64,000 bases of DNA, taken from positions 522,088 to 586,087 of the forward strand of contig NZ_LR027842.1 in assembly GCF_900607225.1 (NCBI RefSeq), given 5' to 3'. The stretch is from [Pseudopropionibacterium] massiliense (GTDB taxonomy: Bacteria > Actinomycetota > Actinomycetes > Propionibacteriales > Propionibacteriaceae). Shown one piece after another: positions 39,099 through 49,672 of the stretch. Under the pieces are notes generated by a model. The model was not told the DNA's origin and made no database searches. It worked only from the letters and a program-made list of their open reading frames with translations. Position 1 is the stretch's first letter. Each line of letters starts with the position of its first letter. The position numbers and the translations under genes were made by a program.

Positions 39099-39788
39099 TC
39101 AGCGGTTGAAGAGCCAGGCCATGACCTCCCGGTCCCGGGCGAACAGGGTGTTGCCGGCGCCGTGCTGGTCGGAGGCGCCGCGCTCGGAGAAGTAGGAGTC
39201 CGGTTTGACGTCGAGCACCGCCAACCGCGCCGTCTCATCCGTACCGACACCCCGGGCCTCGTAGAGCGAGACCAGCTGGCGGTGGCTGGTTCGGTCGGGT
39301 TCGGCGCCGTAGTACTCGTCGCGTTCTCCTATCACGAAGCGCACGGGCAGCCGAGCATCCGCCACGGCCGCCAGGTCACCGTCCCACCGGGAGGCGCAGT
39401 GCAGCACCGCGCAGAACAGGTCGGGGCGTGTGGCGGCCGCGAGCGAGGCCGTCTCGCCGCCTCCCGAATACCCCTCCAGGAACACATGGGTACGGTCGAT
39501 CGAGTACGTCGCCTCCAGGTATTCCACGAGCGCGATGGTCTGGTCCGCCGAGGTCTGTCCCCAGTCGTTCAGCTGCGGCGCCACGATGATCATGTCGCCG
39601 CGATGCGCCGGAGCCTCGAAGGCGAATTCCTCGGTTCGCAGGTTGACGCCCACGCCCTGGAAGTAGAGCCCCTGCCAGCCGGGCAGCGTGACGAACAACG
39701 CGTGGGGTGTGGCCGCGTCATACCCGTCCGGAACGCTCAAGTGGAAGTGGATGTCGCCGTGCGCCGACGAGTGCAGCACGTTGTCCAT
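39099..39788 (-). CDS. Alpha/beta hydrolase (PHB depolymerase / prolyl oligopeptidase-like)
   Basis: A 229-residue hydrolase. The nucleophile elbow is EGYSGGGE, the acid lies in IGERDEYYG and the base in DQHGAGN. HALFVTLPGWQGLYFQGVG forms the oxyanion-side strand. No good ribosome site precedes the ATG at 39788; the frame stays open upstream without another start until it meets the flavodoxin pseudogene, so the protein may once have been longer or been translated by coupling. It lies 50 bp downstream of the broken flavodoxin gene, in the same direction. Confidence 0.85.
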   Translation of the reverse strand: MDNVLHSSAHGDIHFHLSVPDGYDAATPHALFVTLPGWQGLYFQGVGVNLRTEEFAFEAPAHRGDMIIVAPQLNDWGQTSADQTIALVEYLEATYSIDRTHVFLEGYSGGGETASLAAATRPDLFCAVLHCASRWDGDLAAVADARLPVRFVIGERDEYYGAEPDRTSHRQLVSLYEARGVGTDETARLAVLDVKPDSYFSERGASDQHGAGNTLFARDREVMAWLFNR

Positions 39789-39837
39789 CGTGAACCCGCG
39801 ATAGGTCTGCGTTCCCGGTGTCGTTGCGTCTCGCGCC

Positions 39838-40530
39838 TCAGGGGCGAAACTGCCCCGCCCACCGGGCGACCTCCTCGGCGCTCGCGTTCTCCGAGAAACG
39901 CATGCCCTCCTGCCACTGCCCCGTGTTGCCTGCCAGCTGGGCGAGTTCGGTGCCGCTGTTGCTGATCGGCGAGGACAGCGACGTGCAGAAGGGAATGACG
40001 GTCTTGCCGGTGAAGTCGTTCTGGCGGGCGAAATCCGTCATCACCCAGGAGGCGCTCTGCCATCAGATGGGATAACCGACGAAGATCGTGTCGTGGCGCG
40101 CGAAGTCGTCGGGGGCGTTGGCCACGAGCCGGGTGGTGCGCTGATCGGCGTTCTCGTACTCGGTGACGACGCGACTCGAGGTGTCCCGCCAGTTGAGGTC
40201 GTTCTCGCTGAAGGGATTCTCCGGTTCGATCACGAAGACACCGGCGCCGAGCGTGTTCGCGATCGTCTCCGCGACGGTTTTCGTGTGACCCTGCGCGGAG
40301 TAGTAGGCGACCAGCACGGAACCACCCGCGGAAGGCCGGGCCGATGCGTCGCTCTGCGACGGGGAGGGGGTCGTCGCATCACCACCGGGTGCCGTCGAGC
40401 CGCCGGAGGATGGGGAGGTCGTTCCACAGGCGGCGAGCAGGGCTCCTGACGCCGCGGTGGCCAGGAGCGCCGTTCGGGTCAGGAAGGTTCTGCGGGTCGG
40501 GGCGACGTGCGGTTTGTCCGGTGTGGTCAT
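39838..40530 (-). pseudogene. Exported flavodoxin lipoprotein, interrupted by a TGA codon
   Basis: A 231-codon frame for a flavodoxin with a Tat-type lipoprotein signal (TRRTFLTRTALLATAASG, lipobox LLAAC) and a Ser/Thr/Gly-rich linker. The FMN loop is VAYYSAQGHTKTVA. At FVGYPI the frame meets TGA (40063-40065) and continues in the same frame as WQSASWVMTDFARQNDFTGK. Intact homologues have a double Trp at this place (GYPIWW), so TGG has changed to TGA by one base. The remaining C-terminal part shows no other damage, so the mutation is recent, or the codon is read through, or it is a sequencing error. Confidence 0.85.
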
Positions 40531-40600
40531 GGGTTGCTTTCTCCGATCGCGATGGTTTCTCAGGCAGGGTGGTGGCCGGGGGTGGGGAACCGCCGGTGTG

Positions 40601-41525
<925 letters not shown>

Positions 41526-41646
41526 TCATTCAGGCGCCGGGACGGACGATCGTGCAGGGCCGGACGGATGCCACCGATGACGAGGACACGCGGGAACCGG
41601 CATGCGGGTGATTCTTTCGAGTTCGAGGCGTGTTGTGCCCGGACGG

Positions 41647-42768
41647 TCAGGAGACGGAGAAGGCCCGCTGCATGAAGGCGTCGTACTCCTCGATCCAGCC
41701 GCCCTCCGCGCCGAAGCCGTGCGGCCATCCGTCCAGGACGCGGGCGTGGAGGGTCGCGCCGAGCCCCGCCATCACCTTGACCTGCGCCTCGAACTGGTCG
41801 TGGAAGGGATCCCGCGTGCCGTAGCAGTAGTAGGTCGGCACGATCCCGGCCAGACGGTCCGGGTTGAGCTCCGCCACCGACAGGCGACCGTAGAAGGAGT
41901 AGATCATCGCGGTCGCGGCGGCATCGGCGCTGACCGTATCGAGCTCGTCGGGTGCGTAGCCGGCGTCGAGGGCGGTGGGTGAGGTGGTGCCCGACCAGTT
42001 GAGGATGGTCTCACCGCACAGGATCCCGCCGGCGGAGTAACCGCCCAGCGCGATGGTGTGCTGACCGGGCAGGCGGTAGTCGCCGGCGTGGGCGCGCACG
42101 AAACGGATGGCGCGTGCCAGGTCACACCCGGCCTCGGCCTGGGTGTAGGGCCGCACCCGGTAGTCGACGACGAAACAGTGGTAGCCGAGTGCGGACAGGC
42201 GCTCGGCCGTCGGGTAGCGGAACTGGGTGAACCAGTTCAGGTCGTCGGGTGTCGCCGAGATCTGCACCGGCACGGAGGACTGGCCGGCCTTCCCGCGGCG
42301 CGGCTGGTCGACCAGGTAGACACCGTAGCCGCGGCGCAGGAAGAAATCCGACCAGCCCTCGCGCCCGTCGGGGGTGGACTGCCAGCCTGCGGAGGACTGT
42401 CCGTAGCCGTGCAGGAAGACCACGCTGTGATTGTTGGCGTCCTGGGGCAGCTGGTAGAAGACGTGGGCGTGGTCCGAGTGGCGGGTCTGCCCGGCCTCGG
42501 CCATCTGCCCGTGAACGGGATCGAAGGTGCCGGGGGCCGTCTGGACGGTGCCGCCGACCTGGAAAACACCCTGACGGCTGATGCAGATGGGTTTGTCGCT
42601 GCTCCCAGGGGTGGTCCTCGTCGTCGATGGGGCGGGCGCAGGAGTGGCGGCCCGGGCACTGGGGTTTCTGCTCGCGTAGATGTAGATGCCGAGGGCCTGC
42701 GCTGCGGCGAGGGCACCGATTCCCCGTCCGAATGCTCGTCGTGTCACGGGTTTCATGTGTTCGTTCAT
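41647..42768 (-). CDS. Tat-exported alpha/beta hydrolase, apparently chimeric
   Basis: A 373-residue hydrolase with a twin-arginine signal (VTRRAFGRGIGALAAAQALG). Residues about 60-200 resemble secreted hydrolases of one type (FLHGYGQSSAGWQ, GREGWSDFFLRRGYGVYLVD, DDLNWFTQFR). From about 200 the protein reads as an esterase of a different type (LSALGYHCFVVDYRVRPYTQAEAG, GGYSAGGILCGE, then YGTRDPFHD and GWPHGFG), which carries the complete Ser-Asp-His triad. The two halves each have an oxyanion-strand region, so a deletion between neighbouring genes is the simplest explanation. Two starts are possible (42768 and 42756); a GAGGA site fits the second better. Confidence 0.8.
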   Translation of the reverse strand: MNEHMKPVTRRAFGRGIGALAAAQALGIYIYASRNPSARAATPAPAPSTTRTTPGSSDKPICISRQGVFQVGGTVQTAPGTFDPVHGQMAEAGQTRHSDHAHVFYQLPQDANNHSVVFLHGYGQSSAGWQSTPDGREGWSDFFLRRGYGVYLVDQPRRGKAGQSSVPVQISATPDDLNWFTQFRYPTAERLSALGYHCFVVDYRVRPYTQAEAGCDLARAIRFVRAHAGDYRLPGQHTIALGGYSAGGILCGETILNWSGTTSPTALDAGYAPDELDTVSADAAATAMIYSFYGRLSVAELNPDRLAGIVPTYYCYGTRDPFHDQFEAQVKVMAGLGATLHARVLDGWPHGFGAEGGWIEEYDAFMQRAFSVS

Positions 42769-43051
42769 TCCTCGTCGCTGTCGAAGGTTTTGTGAAGCAT
42801 GGGGGTTCCCGCCGATTCTGTGCTTTCTTCGGGCAGTGCTGTTCCGTGAGGCTTGTTCACAGCCGCTCCGAAGCTGGTTGAGCCCCGGACCGCGACGAAG
42901 GAGCAGTCCACATCGAAACCACCAGAGCTCGCCGCAATTCCCAAGGCACGACCACCAGAGGATTGCGCTGGCCGGTGCCCCTGTGAATAACCCTCTGTGC
43001 ATCAGTCTTCATCGCATTTCCTTTTGTGCAAAATGCAAATACCGGAACTGC

Positions 43052-43070
43052 TGATGCAGGGAATGCATCA
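43052..43070. promoter_or_regulatory. LysR-type palindromic operator, decayed locus
   Basis: TGATGCA-gggaa-TGCATCA is a perfect inverted repeat with 7-bp arms. It is preceded by ATGCAAATACCGGA (43033-43046), which matches ATGCGGATACCGGA at 46032-46045 in front of the intact LysR gene. It lies between the leftward hydrolase/reductase genes and the LysR remnant, where a LysR regulator would act. Confidence 0.6.
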
Positions 43071-43091
43071 AGAGGAGGAAATGCGGAGCGT

Positions 43092-43214
43092 ATGCGGCTC
43101 GAGGGGATCGAGCGCGAGGGCACCATGGGCGCCGCTGCCCGGAAGCTGCACGTCTCGCGGACCGCCGCTGTCGCAGGGGCCGAAGGAACCCTGTCGCCCG
43201 GGCGGCAGACGTGA
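43092..43214 (+). pseudogene. LysR-type regulator remnant
   Basis: The frame reads GIEREGTMGAAARKLHVSRT and matches DAIAREGTMSAAARVLHISQPALS of the intact LysR at 46122, then loses similarity and stops after 40 codons. Only the HTH helices 2 and 3 persist. An AGGAGG site (43073-43078) remains upstream. The rest of 42769-43256 has only the operator described and the ribosome site of the next gene. Confidence 0.8.
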
Positions 43215-43256
43215 CATGCTCGAGGTAAACCGGCCGCACATCGTAAGGAGCCATCC

Positions 43257-44036
43257 ATGGCGCTGACACCCCAGGCACGCGAGACATTCACCAGGCTGTT
43301 CGGGGCAGAGCCCCGGCCGCACCCCACGGACCCTGAGCTGTTCGACATCCTCCAGAACGGGATCTTCGACGAGGTCTTCTCCACGGGCGTCCTCACCGAC
43401 GTCGAACGCGAGCTGCTCACCGTCACCGCTCTGACCGCCATGCAGACCCTCCCGCAGCTCAGGGCCCACGTGGGTGCCGCCCTCAACATCGGCGCCAGCC
43501 CCCTGCAGCTGCGCGAGACCATCTACCAGTGCGCCCCCTACATCGGATTCCCCAAGACCCTCAACGCCATCGGTGTGGCCAACGAGGTCTTCGAGGCGCA
43601 CGGCATCTCCCTGCCCCTGGAGAACGCCGGCACCGTCGACGCCACCGACCCCGGCGCCCGGGAGGAGGCGGGTGCCGCCATCCAGACCCCGCTGTACGGC
43701 ACCGAGGTCAGGGAGGTCTTCTCCGCCCTGCCCGAGCCCTTCGATGAGTTCGTGCCCCACCTGCTGACCTCCTGGGCGTTCGGCGACTTCGCCACCCGCG
43801 GCGGGCTCGACGTCGCCCAGCGCGAGCTCGTCAGTCTCGTGGCCATCGCCGCCATCGGTGCAGCCACCCAGCTGCGCCCGCACGTGGCCGGAGCCATCAA
43901 GGCAGGTTCCTCCCGCCAGAAGGTGGCCGCCGCCCTGGTCCAGGTCATGCCCTACATCGGCGGCCCCTACACCCTGTCCGGCCTCGTCCTGGTCGCCAGG
44001 TATGACGAGAACGCCTCCTCGGAGGCCTACCGCTAG
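43257..44036 (+). CDS. Carboxymuconolactone decarboxylase family protein (two CMD domains)
   Basis: A 259-residue protein with two alpha-helical CMD-like repeats, about residues 30-115 (ERELLTVTALTAMQTLPQLRAH) and 155-250 (QRELVSLVAIAAIGAATQLRPH). Both lack the CxxC pair of AhpD-type enzymes, so peroxidase activity is unlikely; the conserved His of each repeat is kept. TAAGGAG lies six bases upstream of the ATG. Such proteins commonly sit beside aldo/keto reductases and LysR genes in actinobacteria and Firmicutes, as here. Substrate unknown. Confidence 0.93.
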   Translation: MALTPQARETFTRLFGAEPRPHPTDPELFDILQNGIFDEVFSTGVLTDVERELLTVTALTAMQTLPQLRAHVGAALNIGASPLQLRETIYQCAPYIGFPKTLNAIGVANEVFEAHGISLPLENAGTVDATDPGAREEAGAAIQTPLYGTEVREVFSALPEPFDEFVPHLLTSWAFGDFATRGGLDVAQRELVSLVAIAAIGAATQLRPHVAGAIKAGSSRQKVAAALVQVMPYIGGPYTLSGLVLVARYDENASSEAYR

Positions 44037-44206
44037 AAAGAACTGAACCTGGATACCTTCGAGAATCGGGGGAGGTGACGCTGAGGCGCTGCCTCACCGA
44101 CCCCGGCCACACCATCGGTTGGCACTCGGGGTCGTCGGCGCGAAGGCCCGCCCGCGTATGGCAGGGCGGTGCCTCGCGCCGCGTTCCCGTGACTGGTGGG
44201 TGCTCG

Positions 44207-45085
<879 letters not shown>

Positions 45086-45117
45086 TGCGGTGTCCTTCCG
45101 GTGGTCGGGTGGGGCGG

Positions 45118-45966
45118 TCAGGACTGCTTGGAGTAGTCCATGGGGGTGGTGACGAAGGTCGGTGGCTCGTCGGGTATCGCGTAGTAGGGCTTCTGCGGCA
45201 GGGCGTTGATGCGGGCCACCTCCTCCTCGGTCAGGGCGAAGTCGAAGATGTCGATGTTGTCGGCCATGTGCTGCGGGTTGAGGGTCTTGGGGAAGGTGAC
45301 GTTGCCCTCCTGCAGGTGCCAGCGCAGGACGACCTGGGCCGCGGACTTGCCGTACCGGGCGGCGGGTTCCGTGAGGGCGGGTTCGGCCAGGAGAGTCCTG
45401 TCGCCGTGCCCGAGCGGGTACCAGGCCTCGAAGACGATGCCGGTGTCCGCCAGCTCGGCCTTGAGGGCGTGCTGGTTCCAGTAGGGGTGGGCCTCGACCT
45501 GCAGGACCGCCGGGGCGATCCGGGCGACGTCGAGGATCTCGCGGACCTTCGCGGCCGAGAAGTTGGACAACCCGATGGAACGCATCTTGCCCGCATCCAC
45601 TGCCTCCTCCATGGCCCTCCAGCCGGAGACGTACTCGCCGTAGGGCTGGTGGAACAGCAGCAGATCGACGTGGTCCAGTCCCAGGCGCTCCAGGGTGGCG
45701 TCGATGTCCGTGACGCACCGCTCGTAGGGGTAGGACTGCGGGAAGAGCTTGGATGTGACGAAGAACTCCTCCCTCGGGACCGGACTCTCCCGCACGACCC
45801 GACCGACGGCCACCTCGTTGAAGTAGGCGTTGGCCGTGTCGATGTGCCGGTAGCCGGCCGCGATCGCCTCGGGCAGGTGATCCGCGACCTCCGCGGAGGT
45901 CATCTGGAAGACGCCGTAGCCCAGGGCCGGGATCGTCAGGGTGTTGTTCATCGTGAAGGACTGCAA
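45118..45966 (-). CDS. Aldo/keto reductase
   Basis: A 282-residue AKR barrel protein, more distant from its neighbour. Catalytic motifs: HIDTANAYFNEVAVG, FVTSKLFPQ, DLLLFHQPYGEY and the signature MRSIGLSNFSAAKV. A TTG start at 45966 is chosen because AGGAG lies six bases upstream; ATG at 45951 lacks such a site, and the frame extends to 46005. It is divergent from the LysR gene, with the palindromic operator between them, so it is the probable target of that regulator. Confidence 0.9.
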   Translation of the reverse strand: MQSFTMNNTLTIPALGYGVFQMTSAEVADHLPEAIAAGYRHIDTANAYFNEVAVGRVVRESPVPREEFFVTSKLFPQSYPYERCVTDIDATLERLGLDHVDLLLFHQPYGEYVSGWRAMEEAVDAGKMRSIGLSNFSAAKVREILDVARIAPAVLQVEAHPYWNQHALKAELADTGIVFEAWYPLGHGDRTLLAEPALTEPAARYGKSAAQVVLRWHLQEGNVTFPKTLNPQHMADNIDIFDFALTEEEVARINALPQKPYYAIPDEPPTFVTTPMDYSKQS

Positions 45967-46050
45967 CGGGGGCTCCTGTGGTGATGGTTCTCTGCCTGGC
46001 ATCAATCCTCGTCGGAAATCCGGTTTTGTAAATGCGGATACCGGATCGGT

Positions 46051-46069
46051 TGATGCGCACAGCGCATGA
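46051..46069. promoter_or_regulatory. LysR-type palindromic operator
   Basis: TGATGCGC-aca-GCGCATGA is an inverted repeat with one mismatch. It is preceded by the shared element ATGCGGATACCGGA (46032-46045). It lies between the leftward reductase and the rightward LysR gene, about 53 bp before the GTG of lysR, the standard place for an autoregulatory LysR site. Confidence 0.6.
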
Positions 46070-46121
46070 ACCGGGATGCGGGGCAGGAACGGCCACTGCG
46101 GCAGCGCGGAGGGAACTGGGT

Positions 46122-46964
46122 GTGGAACTGGAGCAGCTGAGACAGCTCGACGCCATCGCGCGCGAGGGCACCATGAGCGCCGCCGCCCGCGTCCTGCATA
46201 TCTCGCAACCCGCCCTGTCCCGTTCGCTGGGGCGCCTGGAAACCGAGCTCGGCCAGTCGCTGTTCGACCGTGCCGGGCGCCGTCTCGTGCTCAACGATGC
46301 CGGTCGCGTCGCCCTCGAACACGCCCGCCAGCTTCTCCGCGACGAACAGATCATGCGCAACGCCCTGGAGGACCAGGCCCGCCGAACCCGCGCGCTGCGC
46401 GTCGGAACCGTCGCCCCCGCGCCGCTGTGGCGGCTGACCGCGCTCATGACGGAGCGTTTCCCGGAGCTCGTGCTGACCTCCCGGATGCTCCCCGGAACCG
46501 AGGTGGAGGCCGGTGTCCTCGGTGGTGGACTCGATCTCGGCATCACCCTGCGCCCCGTGGCCCAGCCGATGGCGCGTTCGGGCCCGCTCATGGTGGAAAA
46601 CCTCTCCGTCGTCCTGCCGGTCGGGCACCCGCTGGCCATGAGACGGAGCGTGGGCGCGGCCGAGCTCGACGGTGAGACCTTCCTGCTCCTCGAGGACATC
46701 GGGTTCTGGCGTGAGGTGTGCGACGAACACTTCCCGCACTCGGAGTTCATCGTGCAGGAGGACCGCGCCGTGTTCGAGCGGCTCACACACAGCTCGTCGC
46801 TTCCCTACTTCGTCACCGATGCCCCCTTCTTCGCTGCCCGTCTCCCCGGCCGCGCGGTGGTGCCGATCCACGACGCCATGGCCCGCGCAACCTTCCACCT
46901 GCTGGTTCACGCCGACGGTCGCCGGGAAGCCGTTGACGTCTTCGAGTGGGTGTCTGCCCGGTGA
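46122..46964 (+). CDS. LysR-family transcriptional regulator
   Basis: A 280-residue regulator. The HTH is LRQLDAIAREGTMSAAARVL followed by HISQPALSRSLGRLETELGQ; the C-terminal substrate-binding domain starts near residue 87 (LRVGTVAPAPLWRL). The GTG at 46122 has GGAGGGA eight bases upstream and gives the canonical N-terminus; the frame is open from 46032 through the operator, which is unlikely to be coding. It probably controls the divergent reductases and, judged from the shared operator, may control the decayed cluster at 40-43 kb as well. Confidence 0.93.
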   Translation: MELEQLRQLDAIAREGTMSAAARVLHISQPALSRSLGRLETELGQSLFDRAGRRLVLNDAGRVALEHARQLLRDEQIMRNALEDQARRTRALRVGTVAPAPLWRLTALMTERFPELVLTSRMLPGTEVEAGVLGGGLDLGITLRPVAQPMARSGPLMVENLSVVLPVGHPLAMRRSVGAAELDGETFLLLEDIGFWREVCDEHFPHSEFIVQEDRAVFERLTHSSSLPYFVTDAPFFAARLPGRAVVPIHDAMARATFHLLVHADGRREAVDVFEWVSAR

Positions 46965-47100
46965 GGCGCAAGGGTGTCCGATCGGGTCATCCGCGGATGC
47001 CGGTGGTGGTTTCGACCCAGCGGCTCGCGGGAGGATCCCTCGCATGCCCGTGAGCAGGCCCGACGAATGAGCGAATGGTTCGTGCACTATGCTCAAAAAA

Positions 47101-47127
47101 ACGTGCATGAACGTGCAAGAATCTTGC
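47101..47127. promoter_or_regulatory. Direct and inverted repeats upstream of glpF
   Basis: ACGTGCATGA and ACGTGCAAGA are tandem 10-bp repeats (47101-47120), and GCAAG-aat-CTTGC (47115-47127) is a perfect inverted repeat overlapping the second. They lie about 140 bp before glpF. A repressor of the glycerol genes is a plausible user. The remainder of 46965-47264 shows no gene. Confidence 0.4.
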
Positions 47128-47264
47128 GTTTTCCCTAGTGAGAGCGCTTGGCTGTGCATGTTCGAGCAGTTCGAACAGCGACGAGGTCCCCCGCCTCGCC
47201 ACCCCCCCAAGGGCGTCGCCCCGGCGCCGCCCATGACAAAGTAGTCAGAACTGGAGTTCTAGAA

Positions 47265-48026
47265 ATGTTCGCCATCTTCCTGTCGGAAGCAGTCGGTTCG
47301 ATGTTGCTGATCCTCCTTGGATGCGGCGTGGTCGCCAACACCGCGCTCGCCAGGTCCAAGGGACAAGGAACAGGTTTCCTGTTCGTGAACTGGGGGTGGG
47401 GCCTCGCGGTGTTCGTGGGCGTCATCGCCTCCGCCAAGTCCGGTGGCCACCTGAACCCGGCGGTCACCATCGGTCTGCTCGTCAACGACATCGCCCAGGG
47501 AAAGCCCGCCATGGACTTCGGCACGGTGATGGCCTACATCGGCGGCCAGTTCGTCGGTTCGCTGATCGGTGCCTTCCTGTGCTGGGTGGCCTACAAGCAG
47601 CACTTCGACGAGGAAACCGACCAGGGCGCCAAGCTCGGTGTGTTCTGCACGGCACCCGCCATCCGCAACCCGTTGTTCAACCTCCTCACCGAGATCATCG
47701 GCACCTTCGTGCTGGTCTTCGTGGTCATCGCCTCCGGTCTCTACACCACCAACGCCAAGGGCGATGCGGTCAACCTTGGCTGGCTGGGCGCGCTCGGTGT
47801 CGCCCTGCTGATCGTCGTCATCGGCACCGGCCTCGGCGGCCCCACCGGATACGCCATCAACCCCACCAGGGACCTGTGCCCCCGCATCATGCACGCCATC
47901 CTGCCCATCAAGGACAAGGGCGATTCCGACTGGAGCTACTCCTGGATCCCGGTGGTCGGCCCCATGATCGGCGGCCTGCTGGGTGGCCTGCTGGCGGCCC
48001 CGCTGCTGGTCTTCCCGCTGCAGTGA
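47265..48026 (+). CDS. glpF: Glycerol uptake facilitator (MIP/aquaglyceroporin)
   Basis: A 253-residue channel of the MIP family with six membrane segments. The first pore motif is GGHLNPAVT. The second reads [16 protein letters not shown] in place of NPA, with the selectivity-filter Arg retained. Asp after that Arg is the mark of glycerol-type channels. ATG at 47265 has GGAG eight bases upstream and starts directly before the first membrane segment; an upstream open frame is ignored. glpK follows after 49 bp in the same direction, so the pair imports glycerol and traps it as glycerol 3-phosphate. Confidence 0.95.
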   Translation: MFAIFLSEAVGSMLLILLGCGVVANTALARSKGQGTGFLFVNWGWGLAVFVGVIASAKSGGHLNPAVTIGLLVNDIAQGKPAMDFGTVMAYIGGQFVGSLIGAFLCWVAYKQHFDEETDQGAKLGVFCTAPAIRNPLFNLLTEIIGTFVLVFVVIASGLYTTNAKGDAVNLGWLGALGVALLIVVIGTGLGGPTGYAINPTRDLCPRIMHAILPIKDKGDSDWSYSWIPVVGPMIGGLLGGLLAAPLLVFPLQ

Positions 48027-48075
48027 CCCATCCGCACCTCGAAAAGATACCGGCGTCTCACGAAGGAGCCATCAC

Positions 48076-49599
48076 ATGACAGACACCAAGTACGTGCTCG
48101 CCATCGACCAGGGGACCACCTCGTCACGCGCGATCATCTTCGACCACGCAGGCCGCATCGTCTCCGTCGGGCAGAAGGAGCACGAGCAGATCTTCCCCCG
48201 CGCGGGCTGGGTGGAGCACAACGCCGTCGAGATCTGGGACAACGTCCGCGAGGTCGTCGCCCAGGCCCTCGCGAAGGCGCAGCTGAACAAGAAGGACCTG
48301 GCCGCGGTCGGCATCACCAACCAGCGCGAGACCACCCTCGTGTGGGACAGGAAAACCGGTGAGCCCGTCCACAACGCCATCGTCTGGCAGGACACCCGCA
48401 CCCAGAAGATCGTCGAAGAACTCGGCGGCGAGGTGGGGGCCGACCGGTACAAGGAGATCGTCGGCCTGCCGTTGGCCACCTACTTCTCCGGGCCGAAGGT
48501 CAAGTGGGTCCTCGACAACGTCGAGGGGGCCAGGGAACGCGCCGAGGCCGGTGACCTGGTGATGGGCAACATGGACACCTGGGTGCTGTGGAACCTCACC
48601 GGGGGCGTGAAGGGTGGTGTGCACGTCACCGACGTCACCAACGCGTCCCGCACCATGCTGATGAACCTCAAGACCCTCGACTGGGAGCCCTCCATCGCCG
48701 CCGACATGGGCATCCCGATGTCGATGCTGCCGGAGATCAGGTCCTCGGCCGAGGTCTACGGCGTGGGTCGCGAGCAGGGGCTCCTGGCGGGTGTCCCGAT
48801 CGCGGGCATCCTCGGTGACCAGCAGGCAGCGACCTTCGGGCAGGCCTGCTTCGAGAAGGGCATGGCGAAGAACACCTACGGCACCGGCTGCTTCATGCTC
48901 ATGAACACCGGCGAGGAGATCGTCCCCTCCAAGAACGGCCTGCTGACGACGCTGTGCTACAAGATCGGCGACGCGAGGCCCGTCTATGCGCTGGAGGGTT
49001 CCATCGCGGTGACGGGCTCGCTGGTGCAGTGGCTGCGCGACAACCTGCGGATGTTCGACTCCGCCCCCGAGATCGAGGCCCTGGCGGCGACGGTCGACGA
49101 CAACGGCGGTGCCTACATCGTGCCCGCGTTCTCGGGTCTGTTCGCCCCCTACTGGCGGGCCGACGCCCGCGGCGCGCTGGTGGGGCTCACCCGCTACGTC
49201 AACCGCGGCCACATCGCCCGCGCCGTCCTGGAGGCCACGGCCTTCCAGACCCGTGAGGTCCTCGATGCCATGGAGGCCGACTCGGGTGTGAAGCTGACCG
49301 AGCTGAAGGTCGACGGCGGCATGACCGCCAACGAAACCCTCATGCAGTTCCAGGCCGACCAGCTCGGTGTCGACGTGGTGCGTCCCGTCGTCGCGGAGAC
49401 CACGGCGCTCGGCGCGGCCTACGCGGCGGGCATCGCCGTCGGGTTCTGGGGCGGTGAGCAGGACGTCATCGACAACTGGGCCGAGGACAAGCGCTGGGGC
49501 CCGGAGATGGACGGGGCCGAACGCGACCGCCTGTACCGCAACTGGAAGAAGGCCGTCACCAAGACCTTCGACTGGGTCGACGACGACGTCGTGGAGTGA
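48076..49599 (+). CDS. glpK: Glycerol kinase
   Basis: A 507-residue FGGY kinase of the usual length. Phosphate loop and start: [16 protein letters not shown]. Glycerol-contacting regions: [17 protein letters not shown] and the DQQAA motif in [16 protein letters not shown]; the FGGY signature corresponds to [12 protein letters not shown] and [20 protein letters not shown] lies seven bases before the ATG. Reaction: ATP + glycerol to glycerol 3-phosphate. A strong hairpin 10 bp after the stop ends the glpFK operon. Confidence 0.98.
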   Translation: MTDTKYVLAIDQGTTSSRAIIFDHAGRIVSVGQKEHEQIFPRAGWVEHNAVEIWDNVREVVAQALAKAQLNKKDLAAVGITNQRETTLVWDRKTGEPVHNAIVWQDTRTQKIVEELGGEVGADRYKEIVGLPLATYFSGPKVKWVLDNVEGARERAEAGDLVMGNMDTWVLWNLTGGVKGGVHVTDVTNASRTMLMNLKTLDWEPSIAADMGIPMSMLPEIRSSAEVYGVGREQGLLAGVPIAGILGDQQAATFGQACFEKGMAKNTYGTGCFMLMNTGEEIVPSKNGLLTTLCYKIGDARPVYALEGSIAVTGSLVQWLRDNLRMFDSAPEIEALAATVDDNGGAYIVPAFSGLFAPYWRADARGALVGLTRYVNRGHIARAVLEATAFQTREVLDAMEADSGVKLTELKVDGGMTANETLMQFQADQLGVDVVRPVVAETTALGAAYAAGIAVGFWGGEQDVIDNWAEDKRWGPEMDGAERDRLYRNWKKAVTKTFDWVDDDVVE

Positions 49600-49609
49600 A
49601 CCGATGATC

Positions 49610-49643
49610 GAACCGGGCCGCGGGGAAACCCGCGGCCCGGTTC
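49610..49643 (+). terminator. Transcription terminator hairpin after glpK
   Basis: A perfect 15-bp stem (49610-49624 with 49629-49643) closes a GAAA tetraloop. No T-run follows, as is common for actinobacterial terminators. It separates glpK from coaBC. Confidence 0.8.
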
Positions 49644-49672
49644 CGTGCCCGGGGACGTGGGATCATGGCCTC

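Noticed and set aside
40063..40065. Selenocysteine at the TGA codon in the flavodoxin
   Set aside because: The position is a conserved Trp in homologues, no SECIS-like hairpin was evident, and a single G-to-A change explains it.
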